This document shows, in pieces, positions 18,417 to 24,692 of a stretch of 64,000 nt of DNA; position 1 is the first letter of the stretch; every line of letters starts with the position of its first letter. The position numbers were made by a program, and so were the translations under genes. The notes beneath the pieces were generated by a model. The model searched no databases. It was not told the DNA's origin and was given only the letters and a program-made list of their open reading frames with translations. The DNA is taken from positions 1,075,303-1,139,302 of the forward strand of contig CAJXYU010000001.1 in NCBI GenBank assembly GCA_913063155.1. Direction: 5' to 3'. The stretch comes from an uncultured Desulfovibrio sp. (GTDB lineage: Bacteria > Desulfobacterota > Desulfovibrionia > Desulfovibrionales > Desulfovibrionaceae).

Positions 18417-19205
18417 GTGAACGATATGGTCGACGGAAAATCAGCACACCGCAAGCTCATGCGGGTGATTCAAGACATCGCCTCAGGGCGCTATTCCGAC
18501 GAGATCATGGCCCTGACCGGTCCGGAGTATCCGCCCGACGTCCAGGAGTTGGCCGAGGCCGTGGGCATGATGATGGTCAAGATCGAGGCCAGGGAAGATC
18601 GTCTGGAACAGCTTTTGGAGCGCATCAAGCACAACTCGTTGCAGACCGTGACCTCCATTGCCACGGCCTTGGGCCGTCGCGACGAGTACACCGAAGGCCA
18701 CGGCGAGCGGGTGGGCACTTACAGCGCGCGGCTGGCCCGTCGTCTGGGACTGTCCGACGACGAGGTGGAACAGGTGCGCATTGCGGGCATCCTGCACGAC
18801 ATCGGCAAAATCGGATTCAGCGACCGCATGTTCTGCAACGAGGACACCACCAATCGCGAGGCCATGATGCTGGAGATTCGCAGTCATCCGCAGTGGGGGT
18901 ATGACATTCTTTCCAGTCTGGATTTCCTCGGGCCGGTGCTCGACTATGTGTACGCGCACCATGAGCGTCTCGACGGACGCGGCTATCCGCGCGGGCTTGA
19001 AGGAGAGGAGATTCCACTGGGTGCCCGCATTCTGTCCGTGGTGGACTGCTTCGACGCCATGACTACGGACCGGCCCTATCAGCGCGGACGGCCCGTCGAG
19101 GTGGCGCTGGGCATTCTCGGCGGCATGGCGGACGCCGGTGCGCTCGATCCCGAAGTTGTGGAAGCTTTCATGATTGAAATTGAAGAGAACGGCATGGAGT
19201 TGTGA
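18417..19205 (+). CDS. HD-GYP domain cyclic-di-GMP phosphodiesterase
   Basis: A 262-residue protein with an N-terminal helical region (about residues 1-75) ending in a coiled coil (IEAREDRLEQLLERIKHNSLQTVTSIATAL). An HD-GYP domain follows with an intact metal site (GHGERVGTYS, HDIGK) and the full signature HHERLDGRGYP. This set normally hydrolyses cyclic di-GMP. No receiver or membrane domain is present, so it is a stand-alone cytoplasmic enzyme. The start is uncertain: GTG at 18417 lies 4 bases after AAGGA and ATG at 18426 lies 13 bases after it. It may be co-transcribed with the NmrA-like gene. Confidence 0.85.
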   Translation: MNDMVDGKSAHRKLMRVIQDIASGRYSDEIMALTGPEYPPDVQELAEAVGMMMVKIEAREDRLEQLLERIKHNSLQTVTSIATALGRRDEYTEGHGERVGTYSARLARRLGLSDDEVEQVRIAGILHDIGKIGFSDRMFCNEDTTNREAMMLEIRSHPQWGYDILSSLDFLGPVLDYVYAHHERLDGRGYPRGLEGEEIPLGARILSVVDCFDAMTTDRPYQRGRPVEVALGILGGMADAGALDPEVVEAFMIEIEENGMEL

Positions 19206-19232
19206 GATGCGGGGCGCTGCCCCTGCACCCCG

Positions 19233-19255
19233 GCAAAGGGGATAATCCCCTTTGC
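19233..19255. repeat. REP-like hairpin, copy 1
   Basis: GCAAAGGGGATAATCCCCTTTGC forms a 10-base stem. Copies 2 and 3 with the same core are at 22207-22240 and 23596-23629. All three lie just after genes. Confidence 0.6.
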
Positions 19256-19336
19256 AAACCTTGGGTTGTCAGCGTATCTTTGATTTCACTGCGTTCAATG
19301 CAAATCCGCGCAGACAGAGGCCATTTCATGATAATA

Positions 19337-19372
19337 AAACCGCCCGGTTGCCGTCAGGCAATCGGGCGGTTT
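19337..19372. terminator. Terminator-like hairpin before the cupin gene
   Basis: Sixteen-base arms (19337-19352 and 19357-19372, core CCGCCCGGTTGCC) with one G-T pair and a GTCA loop, flanked by A and T tracts. It ends the HD-GYP transcription unit. Confidence 0.65.
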
Positions 19373-19484
19373 CGCTGGAAAGTTTTGGGAAGGGAGGGCT
19401 TCCCTCCAGCTATTTTTGAAAACAGCAAGATCGTCCAATCGCTGCGGCTGCGCCACAGGCATCCTCTTCAAAAAGGAGGATCGC

Positions 19485-19838
19485 ATGATCACGGAATTTG
19501 ATTCGTTCAACACGGCGGGAAAGGACGGCTGGAACAGGCACCCGGCGTTTGAGGGTGTATACATGAAGGCCGTCGTCACCGGCGGAGAAACCGACGGAAA
19601 GTTCAGCGCGCATCTGGTGCGCATCGAACCGGGCTGCGCCATCGGCCTGCACGACCATCCCAAGAACTGGGAGCTGCACGAGGTTGTGGATGGTGTGGGC
19701 GTTTGCGAGCTTGACGGAAAAATACTGGACTATGTGCCGGGCGCCAGCGGCGTCATGCCTCAGCGTGTGGAGCACACGGTCAAGGCGGGGGAAAAGGGGC
19801 TCAAGTTGCTCGCCAAGTTCGTGCCCGCTCTGATATGA
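19485..19838 (+). CDS. Cupin-domain protein
   Basis: A 117-residue single-domain cupin. The first conserved motif is seen in GCAIGLHDHPKNWELHEVVDGVGVCEL, with histidines and a glutamate that may bind a metal, and a weaker second motif in VMPQRVEHTVKAGEKG. AAAGGAGGA lies 4 bases before the ATG, an unusually good site. The gene is followed after 7 bases by an AraC-type regulator, so the two may form one unit in which the cupin modifies or binds the inducer. No substrate can be proposed. Confidence 0.75.
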   Translation: MITEFDSFNTAGKDGWNRHPAFEGVYMKAVVTGGETDGKFSAHLVRIEPGCAIGLHDHPKNWELHEVVDGVGVCELDGKILDYVPGASGVMPQRVEHTVKAGEKGLKLLAKFVPALI

Positions 19839-19845
19839 CCGGAGC

Positions 19846-20661
19846 ATGAAAGGGTACAGGGACGGACTCAACTACATGCAGGTGGCCGCACTGGACGGGG
19901 TTGGGTTGGTGCATGCCGAGGGCGTGAGCCGCAGTGTCTCGCGTCATGCGCACGACTCGCTCTGCTTCGGTGCGGTCCTTTCCGGCAGCCGGGATTTCGT
20001 GGAGGGAGAGCAGCCCGTCACGGTTCGCGCCGGGCAGGTCATGGCCATCAACCCGCAGCAGGTGCATGCCTGCGGCATGGAGGGGCCGTGTTCCTACGTC
20101 ATGTTCAGCGTACGGCCGGAGGCGTTGCGTCGCGTGCTGGGCGAGCTGGGCATGGCCGTCGACCCCATGCCGCGGCTTCAGGATATGGCCATCGACGATC
20201 CGTACCTGTACAGCCGGATCATCCGGCTTTCCGAAATTACGTTGCGGCATGGCGATCCCCTGGAATCCCAGACCCTGTTCCTGGATATCATGGCCCGGCT
20301 CCTGAGTGAGCATGCCGGGCTTGAGCCGCCCGCGCTGCCGGACGAGCCCGAGGCCGTCACCAGGGCGCGGGCTTACCTCAACGCACATTTCGAAGAGAAC
20401 ATTTCCCTGGCCGATCTGGCCAAAGCCGCGAATTTGAGCCCGTTCCACCTCAGTCGGGTGTTCACTGCCCGGACCGGTCTGCCGCCCCACGAGTACCAGA
20501 CCGCCCGCCGCATCCGACACGCCAAGCGCATGCTGGAAGCGGGCGAACCCGCCGCGCAGGTTGCCGTCGACTGCGGCTTCGCGGACCAGAGCCACCTTTC
20601 CCGCGCCTTCAAGCGCATCATGGGCATGACGCCCGGCCAGTATGCCGAGGCGCATCAGTAG
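19846..20661 (+). CDS. AraC-family transcriptional regulator
   Basis: A 271-residue regulator. An N-terminal cupin-type sensing domain (about residues 10-150; SRHAHDSLCFGAVLSGSRDFVEGEQPVTVRAGQVMAINP) is followed by two helix-turn-helix units at about residues 175-265. The first reads ISLADLAKAANLSPFHLSRVFTARTGLPPHEY. The second reads PAAQVAVDCGFADQSHLSRAFKRIMGMTPGQY, the standard AraC signature. It lies 7 bases after the cupin gene. The ATG at 19846 has GGAG directly before it, which is tight, and an ATG at 19876 is an alternative. Its targets are unknown. Confidence 0.88.
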   Translation: MKGYRDGLNYMQVAALDGVGLVHAEGVSRSVSRHAHDSLCFGAVLSGSRDFVEGEQPVTVRAGQVMAINPQQVHACGMEGPCSYVMFSVRPEALRRVLGELGMAVDPMPRLQDMAIDDPYLYSRIIRLSEITLRHGDPLESQTLFLDIMARLLSEHAGLEPPALPDEPEAVTRARAYLNAHFEENISLADLAKAANLSPFHLSRVFTARTGLPPHEYQTARRIRHAKRMLEAGEPAAQVAVDCGFADQSHLSRAFKRIMGMTPGQYAEAHQ

Positions 20662-20819
20662 GGGAAGAGCCGTCTTGATGCGTTCCGCATGAAATTCTCC
20701 GACTCCGGATCGATTCGAGGCCCGTGATTCTGCCGGAATCTGTAAACGACTTCGACACTTTTGTCGCGATATTTTGCAGATCCGAGGAGGGGGATTTAAG
20801 AATTTTTCATGCACCATAC

Positions 20820-20850
20820 TATAATAGTTCGTATTCGACGATATAGGTGT
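20820..20850 (+). promoter_or_regulatory. PEP-CTERM promoter module, copy 1 (sigma-54-like)
   Basis: TATAATAGTT (20820-20829) is followed 5 bases before the start of AGGTGTG-GTGT-TTGCA by GATA. The latter (20835-20850) has GG and GC ten bases apart, like the sigma-54 pattern TGGCACG-N4-TTGCA. The whole module recurs upstream of the third PEP-CTERM gene at 37287-37326. A start point near 20861 would leave a leader of about 40 bases. Confidence 0.6.
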
Positions 20851-20899
20851 GGTGTTTGCAGCCTAGGGGCGTCAAACCGACGACGGAGGTAACCGTACC

Positions 20900-21474
20900 A
20901 TGAAACGCTTTATTCTTTCCTTGTGTTGTCCTGCCCTGCTGCTTGTCCTGCCCTGCTGCTTGTCCTGCTCGTCGCTCCGGCACAAGCCGCGCTCATGGAC
21001 TACACTGTGAGTTTCACGGCGCAGAATTTTTCTTCGCACGTGGGCGCGGAGCCGGCCCCCATGGACCCGGTCACCGGTTCCTTTATTTTTTCCTGGGATA
21101 ACAGCCTCGGCTTTTCCTCGGCCATTCTGAGGAGTTTTACCGCGTCTTTTGGTTCTTATACCCCCGCTTATGACGAGATCGACGGTTACTTCGCCGATAC
21201 CGGCCATTTCATAATCGGCGGTCTGGATGGGGATGGCCCCAACAACATTTTTGCGGGTACGGACGATTTCATGATTTCGGGGGATATTCATTCTCTGCTC
21301 GTCTCATTTATGGCCTATTCCAATTCCGGCCAACAGGATCCCACTGTTTTCCAGTCCACTGACGTGACCATGAGTATCAGCTCGCTTTCTTCGGTTCCCG
21401 AGCCTTCCACTTTCGGGCTCTTGGCGTTGGGGGTATTGGGAGTGTTTGGCTATTGCCGGTTCCGCAGGACTTGA
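20900..21474 (+). pseudogene. PEP-CTERM secreted protein, frame broken by 17-bp repeat
   Basis: The ATG at 20900 begins MKRFILSLCCPALLLVL exactly like its neighbour at 21559. Within the signal-peptide codons the 17-base unit TGTCCTGCCCTGCTGCT then occurs twice (20927-20943, 20944-20960), plus a partial third copy. This shifts the frame so that translation from the ATG ends at a TGA near 21010. Removing one copy restores MKRFILSLCCPALLLVLLVAPAQAALMDY. The rest of the frame to 21474 is intact: a secreted body of about 140 residues, then VPEPSTF, a hydrophobic helix and FRRT, the PEP-CTERM sorting tag. A GTG at 20923 opens the correct frame but has no ribosome-binding site. The gene could be phase-variable rather than dead. 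Confidence 0.75.
20926..20968 (+). repeat. 17-bp tandem repeat, 2.5 copies, inside a signal peptide
   Basis: The unit TGTCCTGCCCTGCTGCT occurs twice head to tail with a partial third copy. Seventeen is not a multiple of three, so gain or loss of a copy changes the reading frame. The paralogue at 21559 has one copy. Confidence 0.9.
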
Positions 21475-21558
21475 TCGGACAGATGCCAAAGGGACTTTGG
21501 CACATCACCGGGGCCTTGTTTCCGGGGTGCTTCTGTCAGAACGACCACGGAGGTAACG

Positions 21559-22107
21559 ATGAAACGCTTTATTCTTTCCTTGTGTTGTCCTGCCCTGCTG
21601 CTTGTTTTGCTTGCCACCCCGGCACAAGCAGCACTCATGGATTACACCGTAAGCTTCACGGCACAAAATTTTTATGGGGGTTCTGCTGAGCCGGTGCCCA
21701 TGGATCCTGTGACCGGCTCTTTCGTCTTTTCCTGGGATGACAGCCTCGGCTACTCCACTGCCATATTGAAAAGTTTTAGTATGACCATTGGAGCTTATGC
21801 CCCCGCCTTGAGTGAGGTTGGACTCCGGTTTTATGGTGCTGATGAATTCCAGATAGGCGCTTTGACAGCGGGAATCGGTACGCTCGTTGAGGGCACGGAC
21901 GATTTCGCTTTTACGGTGCGTATTCGTGATTCGCTCTTCAGTGGATATTTTATATATACCAGTTCCGGACTGTCGGATATTTTCGAGACCAACGACGTAA
22001 CCGGGAGTATCAGCTCGCTTTCTTCGGTTCCCGAGCCGTCCACTTTCGGGCTCCTGGCGTTGGGGACACTGGGGGTGCTTGGCTATTGCCGGTTCCGCAG
22101 AACTTGA
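21559..22107 (+). CDS. PEP-CTERM sorting-domain protein
   Basis: A 182-residue secreted protein and tandem paralogue of the preceding gene. A signal peptide (residues 1-24, ending AQA) precedes a body with MDYTVSFTAQNFYGGSAEPVPMDPVTGSFVFSWDDSLGYSTAILKSF. The tag at the C-terminus is VPEPSTF, a hydrophobic helix (GLLALGTLGVLGYC) and RFRRT. Such tags are processed by an exosortase during export of extracellular polymer-associated proteins; none is encoded in this window. GGAGG lies 5 bases before the ATG. It lacks the promoter module of genes 1 and 3 and is probably read through from upstream. The function of the body is unknown. Confidence 0.85.
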   Translation: MKRFILSLCCPALLLVLLATPAQAALMDYTVSFTAQNFYGGSAEPVPMDPVTGSFVFSWDDSLGYSTAILKSFSMTIGAYAPALSEVGLRFYGADEFQIGALTAGIGTLVEGTDDFAFTVRIRDSLFSGYFIYTSSGLSDIFETNDVTGSISSLSSVPEPSTFGLLALGTLGVLGYCRFRRT

Positions 22108-22206
22108 ACGTCATACTCTACAGAGGTTTCGGCACGTCGCCGGGGCCCTGTTGCGTTTTTGGGTCCGCCTTTCAAACTTTTCGGCTATGACCACAATTTA
22201 GGGAAT

Positions 22207-22240
22207 GCAAGGGGGATTATCCCCCTTGCCCGCCGGAGGC
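22207..22240. repeat. REP-like hairpin, copy 2
   Basis: GCAAGGGGGATTATCCCCCTTGC (22207-22229) is followed by CCGCCGGAGGC, the same trailer as copy 3. Both arms carry compensating changes relative to copies 1 and 3, so the pairing is kept. Confidence 0.6.
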
Positions 22241-22314
22241 CTCTTCGTCCGATGATTGCGAAAACACGCCGGGCAGCGTAAACTCCCGCAAATCGCCATC
22301 AAGGAGCAGCCCCC

Positions 22315-22554
22315 ATGAAATACATCATGTTCGAAGATTTTTCCGGAGCACCCATCCCCGTCATCTTCCCCAATCGCATCGACCACGCGGACATGCGCGA
22401 ACAGATGCCCTACGCCACGGTGCTGAGCGCCGGATATGTCCAGGTCCGAGAAGGGGAATTCTCCTGCCACGGCGGCGCAAAGGAGCTTCAGGCCGAAGCC
22501 CGGAGCAAGGACGCGGCCATCATCCGGGAGAAATTCGAGAATCCGGATCAATAA
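22315..22554 (+). CDS. Small conserved-looking protein of unknown function
   Basis: A 79-residue protein beginning MKYIMFEDFSGAPIPVIFPNRIDHADMREQMPY and ending in a charged helix (AKELQAEARSKDAAIIREKFENPDQ). It has no signal peptide or membrane segment. AAGGAGCAGCCCCC stands before the ATG, and codon use agrees with neighbouring genes. A modest hairpin with a T run follows. I do not recognise a family. A protein of this size and character could be a small cytoplasmic partner, but nothing in the context identifies it. Confidence 0.65.
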   Translation: MKYIMFEDFSGAPIPVIFPNRIDHADMREQMPYATVLSAGYVQVREGEFSCHGGAKELQAEARSKDAAIIREKFENPDQ

Positions 22555-22567
22555 AAGCTTTTTCAAA

Positions 22568-22610
22568 CAGCAAAAAAAGGGCCTGTGTTTTTTGCGGGCC
22601 TTTTTATTTA
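22568..22610 (+). terminator. Probable terminator after the small ORF
   Basis: AAAAAGGGCC and GGGCCTTTTT pair with one internal mismatch around a T-rich loop; the descending arm itself supplies the T run. It is weaker than the other terminators here. Confidence 0.5.
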
Positions 22611-22670
22611 TCCTTGACATGATACTGAAAATCGATTTCAAATTTGTCCGACAATAAAGGATGGTTGCGG

Positions 22671-23333
22671 ATGCTGGATTTGGACTTGATCAGCACGAGC
22701 CTGCCGGGAAAGCCTTGCGACGGGTGCGCCAAGGAGCGGCTGTTGGAGACGTTGCACCAGTTCGCGGAATCCTTGGGCGAGGCCATCGACGCCAAGGACC
22801 CCTGCACGCGGTTCCACTCCGAGCAGGTGGCTCAGGTTTCGTCGGCCATAGCCAGGGACATGGGGCTTTCGGATCACGACGTGCGCATGATCCACATTGC
22901 CGGGCATCTGCACGACATCGGCAAGATCGGAATACCGGACGCCATTCTCAAGAAGACCAATTTTCTGACCAACGTGGAGTGGGAGCATATCCGCACCCAC
23001 CCGGAAATAGGGGCCGTCATCGTACGGCCTGTGGAGGCTTTTTCGGCCCCTGGCGGAGTGGCGGACATCATCCTGCACCACCACGAACTGTACGACGGCA
23101 CGGGCTACCCCTACGGTCTCTCAGGTTCGGACATCCCGCTGGGTGCGCGAATAATCTCCGTGGCCGACGCGCTTTCGGCCCGGATGCAGCACCGGCCCTA
23201 TAGGCAGGGAGCGCGCTTCGAGGTTGCCGTACGCGAAATCATTCATTGCTCGGGCACCCATTACGACCCGGTGGTCGTGTCCGCGTTCGGGGAAGCGGTG
23301 GACCGGCACGGGCAAAGAATTCTCACCGGTTGA
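22671..23333 (+). CDS. HD-GYP domain cyclic-di-GMP phosphodiesterase, second copy
   Basis: A 220-residue protein consisting almost entirely of an HD-GYP domain. It shows SLGEAIDAKDPCTRFHSEQVAQVSSAIARDMG, then HDIGK and HHHELYDGTGYP, so all canonical metal and signature residues are present. A short N-terminal stretch carries CDGCAKE, a cysteine pair that may be incidental. The ATG at 22671 has AAAGGA upstream; an in-frame TTG at 22644 is less likely. It is a separate unit from the first HD-GYP gene 3.5 kb upstream. Other signalling genes of this type in the window are the EAL pair at 57.5-60.1 kb. Confidence 0.85.
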   Translation: MLDLDLISTSLPGKPCDGCAKERLLETLHQFAESLGEAIDAKDPCTRFHSEQVAQVSSAIARDMGLSDHDVRMIHIAGHLHDIGKIGIPDAILKKTNFLTNVEWEHIRTHPEIGAVIVRPVEAFSAPGGVADIILHHHELYDGTGYPYGLSGSDIPLGARIISVADALSARMQHRPYRQGARFEVAVREIIHCSGTHYDPVVVSAFGEAVDRHGQRILTG

Positions 23334-23422
23334 AATAGGTCTTTTCAGTTATTTCTCGCCCCCACGGGAATACCAACACGAAAGCCCCGGGCTTTTCCTC
23401 GCGCCTGATGGCTTTGTGTTAT

Positions 23423-23454
23423 CGAGGGGCCCCTTTTGAAAAAGGGGCCCCTCG
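23423..23454. repeat. Long hairpin with TTTTGAAAA core
   Basis: CGAGGGGCCCCTTT pairs perfectly with AAAGGGGCCCCTCG around TTGA. A structurally similar hairpin with a different stem is at 41533-41567. Confidence 0.6.
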
Positions 23455-23478
23455 AGCTCTCCACCAAAATTTTTAGCG

Positions 23479-23515
23479 AAAACGGCCGATTGCCTTATAG
23501 GCAACCGGCCGTTTT
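23479..23515. terminator. Terminator-like hairpin after HD-GYP gene 2
   Basis: AAAACGGCCGATTGCC pairs with GGCAACCGGCCGTTTT with one mismatch and a 5-base loop. A and T tracts on either side make it usable in both directions. Confidence 0.65.
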
Positions 23516-23595
23516 GATTCTAACTGAAAATACCATGGGGCCGGGTTTGACCTGAGCGGAGCGAAGGAGAAATCCGGCTCCACAATTCAGGGTTT

Positions 23596-23629
23596 GCAAA
23601 GGGGATTATCCCCTTTGCCCGCCGGAGGC
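23596..23629. repeat. REP-like hairpin, copy 3
   Basis: GCAAAGGGGATTATCCCCTTTGC (23596-23618) followed by CCGCCGGAGGC. Same core as copies 1 and 2. Confidence 0.6.
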
Positions 23630-23631
23630 AT

Positions 23632-23666
23632 AAAAAAAAGCCCGGAGCATAAACATGCTCCGGGCT
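23632..23666 (-). terminator. Terminator of the rpoH-glpX block
   Basis: Perfect 12-base arms AGCCCGGAGCAT / ATGCTCCGGGCT with a 4-base loop. On the minus strand it is followed by a run of eight T. It lies 31 bases after the glpX stop. Confidence 0.85.
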
Positions 23667-23696
23667 CCCAATGGCAATCATGCCGCCATGGACAGC

Positions 23697-24683
23697 CTAG
23701 TCGTATTGGACGGCGCTGAACTTCATGAGCGATTCCCAGTCGTGGATGGCTTCCACGTAACGGATGGTGCCGGTCTTGCCGCGCATGACCAGGGAGGAGG
23801 TCTCCGCGCCGTGCCCGGTGTATTTCACTCCGTTGAGGAAGGTGCCGCCGGAGATGCCGGTGGCCGCGAAGAACAGGTCATCGGAGTGGACCATGTCTGA
23901 CACGGTGTAGACGCGGCGGATGTCCATGCCCGCTTCGGCGATGAGGTTCTTTTCATCCTGACGTTGCGGATCGAACTTGCAGTACATCTCGCCGCCCATG
24001 ATGCGGATGGCGATGGCGGAGAGCACGCCTTCCGGGGTGCCGCCGGTGCCCATCATGACGTCCACCTCGCTGCGCGGATCGATGGCCATGAGCGAACCGG
24101 TGATGTCGCCGTCGGAGTGCAATTGGATGCGCGCACCGGCCTCGCGGATGTCGCTGATGAGCTTTTTGTGGCGCGGCTTGTCCAGCACGAAGACCACCAG
24201 GTCGTCCACATCCTTTTCCAGGGCCTTGGCGATGTACTTGAGGTTGTGGCCCACCGGGGCTTCGATATCCACCACGTTCTTGGCTGCGGCGGGAACGACC
24301 AGCTTCTGCATGTAGAAGCTCGGGCCCGGGTCGAGCATGGTGCCCTTGGGAGCCACACCGACCACCGAAATGGCGTTGGGGCGGCCGTAGGCCAACAGGT
24401 TGGTGCCTTCCAGCGGATCCACAGCGATGTCCACGGCAGGGCCGCCGTCGGCGCGGCCGAGCTTTTCTCCGTTGTAGAGCATGGGGGCGTCGTCTTTTTC
24501 GCCTTCGCCGATCATGACGGTGCCGTCGATGTCCAGGGAGTTGAAGCACAGGCGCATGGCGTCCACCGCTGCGCGGTCTGCTTCGTTCTTGTCTCCCCTG
24601 CCGAGCCAGCGGGCGCAGGCCAGTGCTGCGGCTTCAGTGACGCGGACGAGGTCGAGGGCCAGGTTTTTTTGGGGCGCTTCCAT
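23697..24683 (-). CDS. glpX: Fructose-1,6-bisphosphatase class II (GlpX)
   Basis: A 328-residue enzyme that hydrolyses fructose 1,6-bisphosphate in gluconeogenesis. Class II motifs are present: the early DKNEADRAAVDAMR, the metal site GEGEKDDAPMLYNGE, then DPLEGTNL with the catalytic aspartate and glutamate, and GTGGTPEGVLSAIA. The length fits the family. It is the last gene of a minus-strand block, 9 bases after tkt, and is followed by a terminator. Some GlpX enzymes also cleave sedoheptulose bisphosphate, and its place beside tkt and rpiB makes that plausible here. Confidence 0.95.
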   Translation of the reverse strand: MEAPQKNLALDLVRVTEAAALACARWLGRGDKNEADRAAVDAMRLCFNSLDIDGTVMIGEGEKDDAPMLYNGEKLGRADGGPAVDIAVDPLEGTNLLAYGRPNAISVVGVAPKGTMLDPGPSFYMQKLVVPAAAKNVVDIEAPVGHNLKYIAKALEKDVDDLVVFVLDKPRHKKLISDIREAGARIQLHSDGDITGSLMAIDPRSEVDVMMGTGGTPEGVLSAIAIRIMGGEMYCKFDPQRQDEKNLIAEAGMDIRRVYTVSDMVHSDDLFFAATGISGGTFLNGVKYTGHGAETSSLVMRGKTGTIRYVEAIHDWESLMKFSAVQYD

Positions 24684-24692
24684 GAATGACTC

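Larger units (their letters stand above)
23334..23696. other. Gene-free region rich in hairpins
   Basis: No gene is supported. In order it holds a long perfect hairpin with a TTTTGAAAA-type core (23423-23454), a terminator (23479-23515), REP-like copy 3 (23596-23629) and the glpX terminator (23632-23666). It lies between convergent transcription units. Confidence 0.7.

Noticed and set aside
14218..18447. 1409-codon minus-strand open frame opposite the RND pump and NmrA-like genes
   Set aside because: It runs antisense to well-recognised genes, is histidine- and glycine-rich in the way of antisense frames, and has no domain.
20700..20740. Possible tRNA-like phrase (GATTCGAGGCCC)
   Set aside because: No acceptor, D or anticodon stems can be folded around it.
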